Shown here one piece after another: positions 1 through 8,935 of a DNA stretch of 64,000 nt (positions are counted from its first letter, which is position 1; each line of letters starts with the position of its first letter). The translations under genes and the position numbers were made by a program. Source of the stretch: CAYRSS01 sp964426945 (GTDB lineage: Bacteria; Planctomycetota; Phycisphaerae; UBA1845); contig CAYRSS010000004.1 of NCBI GenBank assembly GCA_964426945.1, positions 98,118-162,117 on the forward strand, in the 5' to 3' direction. Under the pieces are notes generated by a model. The model saw only the letters and a list, made by a program, of their open reading frames with translations, made no database searches and had not been told where the DNA came from.

Positions 1-1704
1 CTGGTCCTGCGCGCCGCCGATGAGGCGGGCCACCGCCACGCCACCCGGACGCTGGTGCAGCTTGCCATCCCGCTGGCGGATGGCCGCCTGGCGGTCCGCC
101 GCGTCCGGATTCGTGACTGGCCGGCGCTCCCCTTCCGCGGCGTACACTTTTTCACCGGGGGCGGCGGCCCCGGGATTCACGAGCGGCTGCTGCGCGACGT
201 CGTGGCCATGCTCAAGCTCAATCACGCGGTGATCGAGGCGGAGTATGTCCGCTGGGATGGCCACGAGAACATCCACCACCCGCGCTACGGCATGTCGAAG
301 GCCGACGCGGCCCGCGTCGTGGCCGCCTGCCGTCGCTACGGCATTGAACCGATTCCGCTGGTCCAGTCGCTGGGCCACTGTCAGTGGATGTTTGAGAACG
401 ACGCCAACCTCGAACTCGCCGAGGATCCCGAAGCGAAGTGGGCCTACTGCGTCACGAACCCCAAGACCTACGACTTTATCTTCGACGTCTATCGGCAGGC
501 GATCGACCTGTTCCAGCCAAAGTACTTCCACATCGGACACGATGAATTCACCGCCCGCGGCCGCGTCCCGTTTCGTGAATCAAGCCAGGGCCTGACCGCC
601 GACGAGCTCTTCATGACCGACACGCTGCGTCTGCATCGCTGGCTGGCCGATCGCGGGCTGGTCACGATGATGTGGGGCGACTTGCTGCTGGGTCCCGGCG
701 AGGCGCCGGACGCCTGCCACGCGAGCTCCGTCGAGTCTGCGCGGGCGCTGCGCGAGCGACTGCCGCGCGACATCGTCATCACTGACTGGCACTACGCGGT
801 TGCTCAGCCGGCGGCGTTCACCAGCCTGCGCACGTTCCGCGAGGCAGGGCTCGCGACCATCGCGGCCACCTGGGATCGCCCCGGCAACATCACGGCGTTC
901 GCCCGCGCCGCCGCCGCACAGCAGAGCCGCGGCCTGCTGCAGACGACCTGGGCGGGTCACTCGCTCGACCCCGAGTCCTTCGCCCGCGAGCGCCGCCAAT
1001 ACGAGGCCTGGGCGCTGGCCGCCGAGGCGGCGTGGAACGCCGATCGAGAGATCCGCACGTCGCCGCATCAGGCCGCGTGGCGTTTTCAGGAACTCTGGCA
1101 GGGGCCCTCTCCGATCGACGCCCCACGCGCCGGCTTCGTGATTGACCTCGCCGATGCCTCCAACGCGGCGATAGGCGGACGGAACGAACGGCTGATGCGT
1201 GGGCTCGCTCGCGGCGAGCAGCCGATGACCCCGCCGCAGTTCGCCACATTCGCCGGAGCCACCGTCGCGCGCTTCGACCTGCCCCGGGGCGAGCAGGTAC
1301 CCGCCCTGGTACTGGCCGGGCGGCTGGCCCGCGATCCCCGCGTTCCGCCTGCAGTCACCTTTGAACTCGCCCTCACGGCGGGGGAAATTCACCTGCTGAC
1401 GGCTGCCACTGCCGCTGCCCCCGCGGGAACGCCCATCGCACGGCTCACGGCGGAGTATGCGGAGGGCACCCCGGTGACCCTAGATCTGCTCTACGGCGAG
1501 CACCTCGCGGCCTATGACGACTTCGCGCCATGCCCCTCCGCCCCCGTCGCCGTCGATCGAAGCGACGACCCGGACCGCCCTTACGTCCTTCGAGGTACGA
1601 TCCTCCACCTGCCGCGCGACCGCGGCCCCCTCCGGGCCCTTCGGATCGAGTCGCTGGACGCCGCCCCATCGCTGGTTGTGCTGGGCATACTCGCGGCTGA
1701 CTGA
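1..1704 (+). CDS. Glycoside hydrolase family 20-like protein (5' truncated by window)
   Basis: The reading frame is open from base 1, so the true start lies to the left; 567 residues are visible. The central part looks like a TIM-barrel beta-N-acetylhexosaminidase of the GH20 type: 'FRGVHFFTGGG' opens the barrel, 'LVQSLGHCQWMF' follows, and 'KYFHIGHDEF' matches the position of the catalytic Asp-Glu pair (HxGxDE) of GH20. Such enzymes remove terminal N-acetylhexosamine from glycans or chitooligosaccharides by substrate-assisted catalysis. The last 200 residues are a beta-rich accessory region that I do not recognise. The stop is TGA at 1702-1704; the next gene is convergent. An alternative GTG start at 55 exists but would lose in-frame sequence. 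The family is likely, the substrate is not known. Confidence 0.75.
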   Translation: MVLRAADEAGHRHATRTLVQLAIPLADGRLAVRRVRIRDWPALPFRGVHFFTGGGGPGIHERLLRDVVAMLKLNHAVIEAEYVRWDGHENIHHPRYGMSKADAARVVAACRRYGIEPIPLVQSLGHCQWMFENDANLELAEDPEAKWAYCVTNPKTYDFIFDVYRQAIDLFQPKYFHIGHDEFTARGRVPFRESSQGLTADELFMTDTLRLHRWLADRGLVTMMWGDLLLGPGEAPDACHASSVESARALRERLPRDIVITDWHYAVAQPAAFTSLRTFREAGLATIAATWDRPGNITAFARAAAAQQSRGLLQTTWAGHSLDPESFARERRQYEAWALAAEAAWNADREIRTSPHQAAWRFQELWQGPSPIDAPRAGFVIDLADASNAAIGGRNERLMRGLARGEQPMTPPQFATFAGATVARFDLPRGEQVPALVLAGRLARDPRVPPAVTFELALTAGEIHLLTAATAAAPAGTPIARLTAEYAEGTPVTLDLLYGEHLAAYDDFAPCPSAPVAVDRSDDPDRPYVLRGTILHLPRDRGPLRALRIESLDAAPSLVVLGILAAD

Positions 1705-1774
1705 GGCGAGCCCCGGGCGGCGAGCCGGGGAGATGCTGCTGAGCGGGGTGGCCAGCTGCCGGCAGCAGCGGGTG

Positions 1775-2131
1775 TCACGCGGGCGATCGATGGGGGCAGG
1801 CGGCCGTGTTCAGGCAGCCCTCAGCCAGCCGCAGCCGCTCAACAGGGCGCCCGGCGACGAGGTGCTCAGCGACGAGCTCGGCGACATCCTCCAGCCGCAC
1901 GAACCCGTACCACACGGCATCCGGATACACGACGACTGTCGGCCCGTGTTCGCACTGGTCGAGGCAGCCCGCCTGGTTGACGCGCACGCGCCCGGCGAGG
2001 CCGAGACGCTTCACCTCGGCCTTGAGCGCGTCGCGCAGCGGGCCGGCGCCTCGCATGGCGCAGCAACCCCGCGGGTGGCCGACCGGCCGCTCGTTGCCGC
2101 AGACGAAGACGTGCCTCTCGAACGCGGGCAT
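1775..2131 (-). CDS. Thioredoxin-like (2Fe-2S) ferredoxin
   Basis: A 118-residue soluble protein with the cysteine pattern of thioredoxin-fold 2Fe-2S ferredoxins: Cys11 in 'HVFVCGNER', Cys23/Cys24 in 'GCCAMRG', and Cys56-x3-Cys60 in 'GCLDQCEHGP'. The 'YPDAVWYGFV' segment that follows is also typical of this family. It would carry one electron in the cytoplasm; the partner is unknown. It is the last gene of the minus-strand ABC transporter operon, 30 bp after the permease, but nothing in the sequence shows a link to transport. The tail has two further cysteines (GCLNTAACP) that need not be ligands. Confidence 0.85.
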   Translation of the reverse strand: MPAFERHVFVCGNERPVGHPRGCCAMRGAGPLRDALKAEVKRLGLAGRVRVNQAGCLDQCEHGPTVVVYPDAVWYGFVRLEDVAELVAEHLVAGRPVERLRLAEGCLNTAACPHRSPA

Positions 2132-2161
2132 GGGTAACGGGTCTCCGGCGGGGCGCCGCGG

Positions 2162-4072
2162 TCACATGCCGGACTGGCGGCGCACGATCATGTCGAAGTT
2201 GCGGACCAGGCTGCGGTAGATCGAGTAGATGATCGCCGCGTAGATGCCGAGCGAGAAGGTGCTGCCCACCACGAGCGAGACGCGGACTTTGCCCGCCACG
2301 TCACGGTACTTCTGGGCCGACTCGAACAGTCCCGATGGATCCACGATGTAGAGCACGGCGGTGAGCGGCGAGAAGGGGGCGAGGAACGCCCCCACCTCTT
2401 CCCCCGCCGCGCTGACGATCGCCATGCCGACCGCGGAGGCGACCCCGGCCAGCAGCAGCACGGTGGTAATGCTCGATACCGTGGCCAACAGGTTGGTGCG
2501 GCTCTTGAGCGAGATCTGCAGCGCCGTGACGCAGGCAAAGGCGATGAACACCAGCATCAGCGCCGAGACCAGCACCGCGCCCTCGATCGCCACCGCCGCG
2601 TTCCAGCCCGAGGCGATCAGCCCGAAGAGACCAAACCCCAGCAACAGCACCGCCGGGCCGGCGACCAGCGGCGCGCAGAAGCTCACGAGACCGCGCAGCT
2701 TGCCCCAGATGATGTACTTGCTCGTCAACAGCGTGGTGAGCAGCAGGTCAAACGTGCGCGCCTCGCGCTCCTTGGTCATCGACGTCGCGGCGGTGTTGGT
2801 GGCGATGAGCACGGCGATGACGAACTGAACGAGAAAGATGTAGCTGAGGTTCCGCCGCAGCGACTGCTGCTTCACGGCGAGCGCCGTGGCGGCGAGCTGC
2901 TCCTCGGAGGGACCGCCGAGGACCTTCTGCGAAATCACGCCGGTGGTCTGCAGATCGGTCGCGGCGGCCAGCCCCCCGTCAAACCGGTAGAACAGGTACA
3001 CCGACCCGATGAACCCCGCGGCGATCACCAGCCAGCGCAGCCAGCCGCCGTCCGAAGCCTTGGTCTTCGCCTCGCGCCAGGCGATGGGGTTGTTCCACAC
3101 AATGCGCGGCGGGCGCTTGCGCTCCCCCGCCGGGGCGCGGCCGAGCCGGAGGGCGAACCGGGAGAAGAAGGTGGGCTCGCCGACCTTCGACCCGCGTCGC
3201 ACGAACGCCACGCTCAGGCTGGTCAGCGCAAGGCTGGCCAGCGTGGTCCAGAGGATGTAGCAGGTCGAAGGGCTGGCCAGGGCAAACCGCGCCAGCGCCC
3301 CGTAGCCCCCGAGCTGGCCGGCGGTGGGCGCCTCGACCTGGTTGAGCGCCACCTGCAGCGCCAGGAACGGATGCAGCGGTGTCAGCCAGCTCATCTTCCG
3401 GCCGTCGACGCTGGCCGTAGCCTCCGCCACCCAGGTCCCCTCCCACTGCCCGAGCAGGTAGACGATCAGCAGGTAGAGCGCGATAAGCAGGTAGAACGAG
3501 AAAATCGTCCGCCGCGTGCCCACGCGGACCATCGCCGTGGCGATCGCCAGCGAACCGGTGAGCAGGGCCGTTGCACCCGACAGGGCGAAGCTCTCGAACA
3601 CCTGCGTGGTGGTCACACCGCCGTAGACCATCGTGATCAGGAAGATCGGCAGCCCCGCCAGCAGCAGCATGAAGACGAAAAACAAGCGGCTGAGCAGCGA
3701 GCCGAAAACGATCTGAGCGCTGCTCAGCGGCGTGGTGAGCAGGATGTTGTAGGTCTGGGCGTCGCGTTCCTGGGTGATGGCGGACGCGGTGAACGTGGGC
3801 GCCAGAAAAGCGATGAGCGCCAACTGTGTCATCGACGCGAATTTGAAGGTCTGCGAGGCGCCCTTGGCCAGCTCGGCCAGCGACGCCCCCGCCCCGCTGG
3901 TGGCCTGCAGCAGCGTGAACGCCACGACCACGAACAGCGCGAGCAGGTAGCACACGCGGTACGCCAGGTGGCGCGGCCGGCGCGACGAGCCGTGCACGAC
4001 GCGCACGAGGATCGGGTTGGCAGGGATCAGGTGCCAGAACCAGAGCCAGAGCTGGGCGAGGATGGCGTTCAT
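2162..4072 (-). CDS. ABC-2 type transporter permease, two fused membrane domains
   Basis: A 636-residue membrane protein made of two similar halves. Each half has the ABC-2 permease coupling sequence just after its first membrane helix pair: 'ITQERDAQTYNILLTTPLSSAQIV' in the first and 'MTKEREARTFDLLLTTLLTSKYII' in the second. Many hydrophobic helices are visible, about 6 per half, with a cytoplasmic linker around residues 320-345 (GRAPAGERKRPPR). It probably forms the membrane channel for the ATPase encoded directly upstream (4159-5088). The fused architecture means a single polypeptide could replace the usual permease dimer. The start ATG has no clear Shine-Dalgarno sequence; a short 7-bp period array lies just upstream of it (4077-4104). 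Substrate unknown. Confidence 0.85.
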   Translation of the reverse strand: MNAILAQLWLWFWHLIPANPILVRVVHGSSRRPRHLAYRVCYLLALFVVVAFTLLQATSGAGASLAELAKGASQTFKFASMTQLALIAFLAPTFTASAITQERDAQTYNILLTTPLSSAQIVFGSLLSRLFFVFMLLLAGLPIFLITMVYGGVTTTQVFESFALSGATALLTGSLAIATAMVRVGTRRTIFSFYLLIALYLLIVYLLGQWEGTWVAEATASVDGRKMSWLTPLHPFLALQVALNQVEAPTAGQLGGYGALARFALASPSTCYILWTTLASLALTSLSVAFVRRGSKVGEPTFFSRFALRLGRAPAGERKRPPRIVWNNPIAWREAKTKASDGGWLRWLVIAAGFIGSVYLFYRFDGGLAAATDLQTTGVISQKVLGGPSEEQLAATALAVKQQSLRRNLSYIFLVQFVIAVLIATNTAATSMTKEREARTFDLLLTTLLTSKYIIWGKLRGLVSFCAPLVAGPAVLLLGFGLFGLIASGWNAAVAIEGAVLVSALMLVFIAFACVTALQISLKSRTNLLATVSSITTVLLLAGVASAVGMAIVSAAGEEVGAFLAPFSPLTAVLYIVDPSGLFESAQKYRDVAGKVRVSLVVGSTFSLGIYAAIIYSIYRSLVRNFDMIVRRQSGM

Positions 4073-4076
4073 CAGG

Positions 4077-4104
4077 AGTTACGAGTTCTCAATGGCCAAT
4101 TGCA
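4077..4104. repeat. Degenerate 7-bp period array (4 units)
   Basis: Four consecutive heptamers, AGTTACG, AGTTCTC, AATGGCC and AATTGCA, fill most of the gap between the ABC permease and ATPase genes. The units share an A(G/A)TT or AAT opening but are degenerate, so alone this would be weak. It is listed because three other short-period arrays occur in intergenic gaps of this window. Confidence 0.35.
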
Positions 4105-4158
4105 GCCTGCGGATCCGACGACTGCGGAGGATGCTGGTCCGAGCGCGGAGCTTCCTTC

Positions 4159-5088
4159 TCACTGCACAATTCCCTTCGTCATGCGCATGAACGCCGTCTC
4201 AAGGTTGACCTCCTCCTCCGTGACCTCACGGATCTTGAAGTTGTTCTGCAGCAGCAGGTTGATCAGCGGGTTGAAGTTGTGCGTCTGCTGCTCAAGCTCG
4301 ATGACGAGCTGGCCGTCCTGCTGGTCGACCTGCTTGATGCCGCGCGTCTTGACGAGCAGCTGGGCGGCGAGGTCCTGCTGCTCGGCGACGCGGATGTGCA
4401 CCTTGGTGCCGGTCTTGGCGCGGTTGATGACCTCGCGTACCGGTCCGTGGAACAGCAGGTTGCCTTGCTCGATGATGCCGACGGTCGTGCACAGCTCGGC
4501 GAGCTCCGGCAGGATGTGCGAGCTGATGATGATCGTCTTGCTCATCCGCCGCAGTTCCTTGAGGAGCTCGCGGATTTCGATGCGAGCGCGGGGGTCGAGG
4601 CCGCTGGCCGGCTCGTCGAGCAGGAGCACCTTGGGGTCATGCAGCAGCACCCGCGCGATGGACAGTCGCTGCTGCATCCCGCGCGAGAGCGAATCGACCA
4701 GGGCGTCGCGCTTGTAGACGAGGTCGGTCAGCTCAAGCACGTCGCCCACGACGCGGGCGCGCTGCTTGCCGGCGATGTTGTACGAACTGGCGAAGAACTC
4801 GAGGTACTCCTGCACCACCATGTCTTCGTACGCGCCGAAAAAGTCGGGCACGTAGCCGATCAGCGGGCGAATCTTGCGTGATTCATAGCCCACGACATGA
4901 CCGCAGACGCGGGCCTCGCCCCACGTCGGCTGAAGCAGTGTCGCGAGGATCTTGATGGTTGTGGTCTTGCCCGCGCCATTGGGGCCGATGTACCCGAAGC
5001 ACTCGCCTTCCTCGATGTTGAGCTGGAGGTTGTCGAGGGCCACGAGCTTGCCGTAGCGCTTCGTCAGGTTGATCGTCTGGATGATCAA
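4159..5088 (-). CDS. ABC transporter ATP-binding protein
   Basis: A 309-residue ATPase of the exporter type partnering with ABC-2 permeases. Walker A is 'GPNGAGKTT' (about residues 37-45), the signature motif is 'LSRGMQQRLSIARVLLHDP', Walker B is 'VLLLDEPASGLDP', and the switch histidine is in 'IIISSHIL'. The C-terminal 90 residues (from 'GTKVHIRVAEQQ') form the small extra domain commonly found in this class. It sits between the 850-residue membrane protein and the permease in one minus-strand operon (27 bp and 86 bp spacing) and should energise that permease. Cargo unknown; related systems move antibiotics, lipids or surface components. Confidence 0.92.
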   Translation of the reverse strand: MIIQTINLTKRYGKLVALDNLQLNIEEGECFGYIGPNGAGKTTTIKILATLLQPTWGEARVCGHVVGYESRKIRPLIGYVPDFFGAYEDMVVQEYLEFFASSYNIAGKQRARVVGDVLELTDLVYKRDALVDSLSRGMQQRLSIARVLLHDPKVLLLDEPASGLDPRARIEIRELLKELRRMSKTIIISSHILPELAELCTTVGIIEQGNLLFHGPVREVINRAKTGTKVHIRVAEQQDLAAQLLVKTRGIKQVDQQDGQLVIELEQQTHNFNPLINLLLQNNFKIREVTEEEVNLETAFMRMTKGIVQ

Positions 5089-5114
5089 GAGCGCGGTCCT
5101 CTCGCCGGCGATGA

Positions 5115-7667
5115 CTACCGGTTGTCGTTGTCCTTCTCTCTCAGGCGGTCAATGCCCCGCTTGGCGACGGTCTCGGGATCGTCGCTCTCCTCCGGGTTGC
5201 CTTCGTCGGCTCCACGCCGCGCGGTGGCTGGCGCCGCGGAACCGGTTGAGCCGCCCTCGAACACGGCGGGCAGGCGAATGCGGTACATGACCCGCGCATG
5301 GCCCGGCACCGGCTCCATGATGCGGAACGCCTCGTCGCCGCTTCGGCGAACCGCCAGCCGGATCGGACCCGGCTGGTCAGCAAAACCGATCAGGTACAGG
5401 CTGTCGCGCTGCAGCCGGTCGCGCAGGTCGAACTGGCGCAGCCGGTCGAGACTGAGTGTCTTGGACGACATGAACCCGCCGAAGGTCGTCTGCGTGTTCA
5501 GCACGGTGGGATCGAAGTCGCCCGCGGTTGAGGCCAGCAGCAGCGCCTGGAAGTCCGACTCGCCCACGGGCGCCGGCGGGGCGATCGCCTGGGGCAGGAA
5601 TCGCCGGATGATCAGGTTGCTCCAGTCGACGTGGCGCTTCGCCAGCTTGGACTCGGCCAGCAGCCTGGTCATGTCGCCGCGTGTCTTCCCATAGCACAGG
5701 TCCGCCAGCGACAGCCGCCCGCCGCCAGCCGGGATTTCGCCTCCGAGTCGGAAGGCGTAGATGTTGTCGGAGCGCTCACCGGTGCCGCCGCGACCGTCTG
5801 TCCTCACGGTGTTGGAATACGCCTGAATGACCCAGCAGTCGCGGAGAGTCACGCCGAGATCGTTGGCGATCCAACTGTCGTCGCTGATGCGCCAATCATG
5901 ATCGCCGCCGCCGCCCGGCATGACGCGTACTGAAGCGGTCACCGTGCCGCCGAGCGGGCCTTCCCACCGCCCCTCCAGCCGCTTCAGGGTGGCGCGGATG
6001 CGCACGTCATCCAGTCCGGCCGAGGCGGGAAGCAGGCGGTACTCGTCGCGGTCGGCGAACTCGCGGAAGCCCATCGGATCGCCGCTCATCGGCAGCGGAC
6101 GCAGGAAACAGCGACTGGGGCCGCGCTCCATCTCGATGGCCGGGTTGCCGGGCAACCACAGATCGAGCGAGGTGTCGGTCGGCGTCTTGATCCCGAAGAA
6201 CACGGCGCCGCGCGCGTAGTTCTCGCCCGCGGGGACGTCGATCACCGAGAGCTGGTGCACCTTGTAGCCCACACCCTGCACGCTGCGGACGGCGGCCAGA
6301 CTCAGCAGCGAGGCGCCAACGCCGATCAGCGCGAAGGCGCTCCAGTTGTGCTGCTTCCAGCCGCGCGAGCGAAGAAAAGCCCACACGCCCGCCGTCGCCA
6401 GCACGATGTAGCCGATCGAGAAGATCATCGCGATGACGAAGTATGTCCCGCCGCCCGTCGCAAAGGCCACGGCCGAGGCAACCTCGTCGAAGAGGCTGAC
6501 CGGATCGTAGCTGGTGGCCTGCGTACCGCCGGTCTTGAGGCGGAGCACGGTCGTGAAGAAACCGCGCGGACTGCCCGTGTCACTGAACACGTCGCGCAGG
6601 GTCATGCCGCAAAAAATCACCGCGCCGCGTCCGAGCCCGCGCCGACTGATCAGCGGCAGCTTCAGTCCCGGCTCGACGTGAATCGCCTCGGACCCGGGCT
6701 TGAGCGTCGCCGACACGTAGCCGACCCGCTCCGCAAAAAACCCGCGGGCAGACTCCGTTTCGCCCAGCAGATCGCGCCGCAGCGAAGGGAACTCGACCGA
6801 CGCGGCTGCCTCGCCCGTCGCCACGGGCAGCACGGCGCTGAGCGCAGGCGAGGCCGAGATCTTGCCCGCCGTCCGCGACGCGGCCACCAGCAGCACGCCA
6901 CCCTGCCGCACCCACTCGAGCATGGCTTCGAGTTGACGCGGCGTGAGGCGGTCCGGATCGGCGTCGTCCCAGACGAGGTAGTCCACCGACTCGAGCCCGA
7001 CCCAATGCTCGGGCAGATTGGCCGGCGCGATGTGCGCCACCCAGGGGCGTCGGGCGAACTGCTGGGTAGCCTCCTGCAGCGAGTCGATCTTGCCGCGCGC
7101 GCCGTCGCTCACGCTCAGCACCAGCAGGTCATCGTCGGAAATGGCCAGCGGCGGCGAACCCGATCCGCACTGGCGAGCGAGCTGGCCGCTGCAGACCATG
7201 TCCACCTGCTCACCGTCGGTGTCGTAGAGCTCGACGACAGGCGGCGATCGCAGCTGGATCGGGTTGGCGAGCAGGTAGAGATACCGACGGATGGCGGTGA
7301 CGTCGCCGCCGAGGTGAACAGGAACACTGTCGAAGGCCACGTCGCCGTCGATGTCACGATGGCCGATGCGCATTGTGCCGTCGAACGTACCTCGACCTTC
7401 CATCCCCAGATCGACGATGACGGGCGCCCACGCACCGATGCGCACGACGTCGCCCTGGCTGGTCGGGAAGCCGACGTGGCCGACCAGCACCGTCACCTGC
7501 CCCGGCGCGGGCAATACCGGCAGCGTCAGCCAAAGGGCCATGACCAGCGCGCTCCGACGTGCGCTGCGCCCGGCGGGCACAAGGGCGCGCTGAGTCGGTC
7601 TCAGGATGCGGAGAAGAAGTGGCTGGACCATGGCGCTTTGCCGGATCAATCCGCCGGGCGCTTTCAC
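5115..7667 (-). CDS. Membrane-anchored protein with GATase-like region, ABC operon
   Basis: A large 850-residue protein, first gene of the minus-strand ABC operon. The annotated start is GTG; ATG at 7631 (residue 13) is an alternative. A signal-like hydrophobic stretch 'ALVMALWLTLPVLPAPG' is near the N terminus. Around residues 225-280, 'VDYLVWDDADPDRLTPRQLEAMLEWVRQGGVLLVAAS' resembles the glutamine-amidotransferase-like fold found in membrane proteins that accompany ABC-2 transporters. Two membrane helices follow near residues 400-455 ('YFVIAMIFSIGYIVLATAGVW' and 'ALIGVGASLLSLAAV'). The C-terminal half is probably extracytoplasmic and beta-rich. The layout suggests an accessory subunit that presents or receives the transported cargo. 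I do not recognise a precise family. Confidence 0.75.
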   Translation of the reverse strand: MKAPGGLIRQSAMVQPLLLRILRPTQRALVPAGRSARRSALVMALWLTLPVLPAPGQVTVLVGHVGFPTSQGDVVRIGAWAPVIVDLGMEGRGTFDGTMRIGHRDIDGDVAFDSVPVHLGGDVTAIRRYLYLLANPIQLRSPPVVELYDTDGEQVDMVCSGQLARQCGSGSPPLAISDDDLLVLSVSDGARGKIDSLQEATQQFARRPWVAHIAPANLPEHWVGLESVDYLVWDDADPDRLTPRQLEAMLEWVRQGGVLLVAASRTAGKISASPALSAVLPVATGEAAASVEFPSLRRDLLGETESARGFFAERVGYVSATLKPGSEAIHVEPGLKLPLISRRGLGRGAVIFCGMTLRDVFSDTGSPRGFFTTVLRLKTGGTQATSYDPVSLFDEVASAVAFATGGGTYFVIAMIFSIGYIVLATAGVWAFLRSRGWKQHNWSAFALIGVGASLLSLAAVRSVQGVGYKVHQLSVIDVPAGENYARGAVFFGIKTPTDTSLDLWLPGNPAIEMERGPSRCFLRPLPMSGDPMGFREFADRDEYRLLPASAGLDDVRIRATLKRLEGRWEGPLGGTVTASVRVMPGGGGDHDWRISDDSWIANDLGVTLRDCWVIQAYSNTVRTDGRGGTGERSDNIYAFRLGGEIPAGGGRLSLADLCYGKTRGDMTRLLAESKLAKRHVDWSNLIIRRFLPQAIAPPAPVGESDFQALLLASTAGDFDPTVLNTQTTFGGFMSSKTLSLDRLRQFDLRDRLQRDSLYLIGFADQPGPIRLAVRRSGDEAFRIMEPVPGHARVMYRIRLPAVFEGGSTGSAAPATARRGADEGNPEESDDPETVAKRGIDRLREKDNDNR

Positions 7668-8122
7668 AACAGCCGCCGCCTGGAACCGGCGGACACCGCG
7701 CCAAGCGAATTCGGGTCGCGGGATTCTAGCCCTGATCCTACAGACTCACAATTGTTGTACAGCCCCGCGAGCATGTCGGTTCACACATGTCGGGAGGATG
7801 GCATCGCAGCCGGCGCGCAGGGAGGCGGCGCGCACATCCAGCCAGGACCGCGGCGACGGCGGCGCACGACGGTTCGTGGCTCGGAAAAGCCGGTGGCCGG
7901 ACGGGTTCAGGACGGACAGGACGGACGGATGTTATTGGCGCCGCTGAAAAGTCCACGCGTCCGAGACCCGCCGATGCGACAGGAATCGACAAGATCGACC
8001 CCCGCGAACGCGCGCTGCCGGACGCTTCCCACGGGCGTACGATGACAGAGCTACCCGCTGGGGTGGCCCGGCCGCCCGGTCCCCGATAGACCGAACTCAG
8101 ACGAGTCGCAGGAGCTGATCAC
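7668..8122. other. Intergenic region, divergent promoters, no gene seen
   Basis: This 455-bp gap separates the minus-strand ABC operon from a plus-strand lipoprotein gene. Short open frames in it have no protein-like features. It holds the minus-strand promoter at 7723-7751 and a Shine-Dalgarno sequence (AGGAG) for the gene starting at 8123. A small palindrome (ACAATTGT) lies at 7749-7756, overlapping the -35 box, and could be an operator half-site pair. Confidence 0.5.
7723..7751 (-). promoter_or_regulatory. Sigma70-type promoter for the ABC operon
   Basis: Read on the minus strand, TTGTGA (7751-7746) and TAGAAT (7728-7723) are separated by exactly 17 bp. Transcription would start near 7716, about 50 nt before the GTG start of the 850-residue protein. 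Confidence 0.5.
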
Positions 8123-8593
8123 ATGGTGCAATCCGGTCGCACGGCGGACATGGCGCGCTGGATTCTGGCCGGGGCGCTGGCGACGGCCGCCGGCTGCGGC
8201 TCGCTCGGCGGCGACCTCTGCGACGGTGGCGGCCGCGTGAGCAGCAGCGACACCTCCGCCTCGCTGGACGGCGCGTGGCGTCTGACGGTGTCAGGCGCCG
8301 CTCCGCCGTCGCTCCTCGCGGCCGCCGACGGCGCATGCATCACCGTGGAACAGGGAGTCGCCACAGCCTGGCGTCAGGGCTGCACCGGCGACATCCTCGG
8401 CGGGTCATTCGAAGCCCGCGAAGACGCCGGCCGGGTGGAACTGGAGGCGGTGGTCCGGATCAACGCGATGCCCCAGCTCCTGCGGCTGGCGCTGCAGCGG
8501 GATTCGGGGACGACGCTCGGTGGGCGCGTGTTGCTGATCGGCGAAGGGGGGCAGGTTCAGGCCTGCGCGCCGGTGGAGCTGTCTCCCGGCTGA
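8123..8593 (+). CDS. Small putative lipoprotein
   Basis: A 156-residue hypothetical protein. A second methionine (residue 10) begins 'MARWILAGALATAAGCGSL', a hydrophobic signal ending in a lipobox (AAGC), so it is probably exported and lipidated. The start at 8123 is preceded by AGGAG at 8 nt spacing. Contains cysteine pairs (GGDLC, DGACI, QGCTGD, VQACAP) that could form disulfides outside the membrane. The sequence 'LDGAWRLTV' through 'GGSFEAREDAGRVELEAV' resembles small beta-barrel domains of secreted proteins, without a family I can name. Its 3' end overlaps the convergent gene 8557-8901 by 37 bp. Confidence 0.6.
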   Translation: MVQSGRTADMARWILAGALATAAGCGSLGGDLCDGGGRVSSSDTSASLDGAWRLTVSGAAPPSLLAAADGACITVEQGVATAWRQGCTGDILGGSFEAREDAGRVELEAVVRINAMPQLLRLALQRDSGTTLGGRVLLIGEGGQVQACAPVELSPG

Positions 8594-8901
8594 CCGGCTG
8601 GCGCGGAGGGTCCGGCAGCCCGGTCGAGCGCGTAGCGGCTCACCCGGTCGTAGGTGCTGGCAAGGAACCCCACGAGCGGAAAGCCCCCGCGCGGAAAAGG
8701 CGACGAGCCGAGCTTCTCAAGAATCTCAAGCATCTCCTCGGGCGGCTCGATCCGCACGTCGATGTGCCGCAGCATCGCCCCGGCCTGCCAGAAGCGCGAG
8801 GCGCTGACCGGCTCGGGGGGCTCGGCGACAGACAGTGGCGCGGCCCCGGTCAGCTCGCGGGGCGTGGCCACTGCGTCGTGCATGTCGCCGGTCGGATTCA
8901 T
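8557..8901 (-). CDS. Hypothetical protein downstream of SNF2 helicase
   Basis: A 114-residue frame 34 bp after the helicase gene on the same strand. The middle part 'RFWQAGAMLRHIDVRIEPPEEMLEILEKLGSSPFPRGGFPLVGFLASTYDRVSRYAL' has a balanced amino-acid composition that reads like a real protein, unlike typical shadow frames of this GC-rich DNA. An alternative start is ATG at 8883. No domain recognised; the co-orientation suggests translation with the helicase. It overlaps the end of the convergent lipoprotein gene. Confidence 0.5.
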   Translation of the reverse strand: MNPTGDMHDAVATPRELTGAAPLSVAEPPEPVSASRFWQAGAMLRHIDVRIEPPEEMLEILEKLGSSPFPRGGFPLVGFLASTYDRVSRYALDRAAGPSAPAGQPGDSSTGAQA

Positions 8902-8935
8902 GCCCTGGTGCTCCCTTGCCGCGGATGGCCGCGGC

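Noticed and set aside
1711..1730. Hairpin CCCCGG..CCGGGG after the GH20-like gene as a terminator
   Set aside because: Only 6 bp of stem with an 8-nt loop and no T-run; too weak to call.
7738..7992. 84-codon frame upstream of the ABC operon
   Set aside because: No protein-like composition and it overlaps the predicted promoter.
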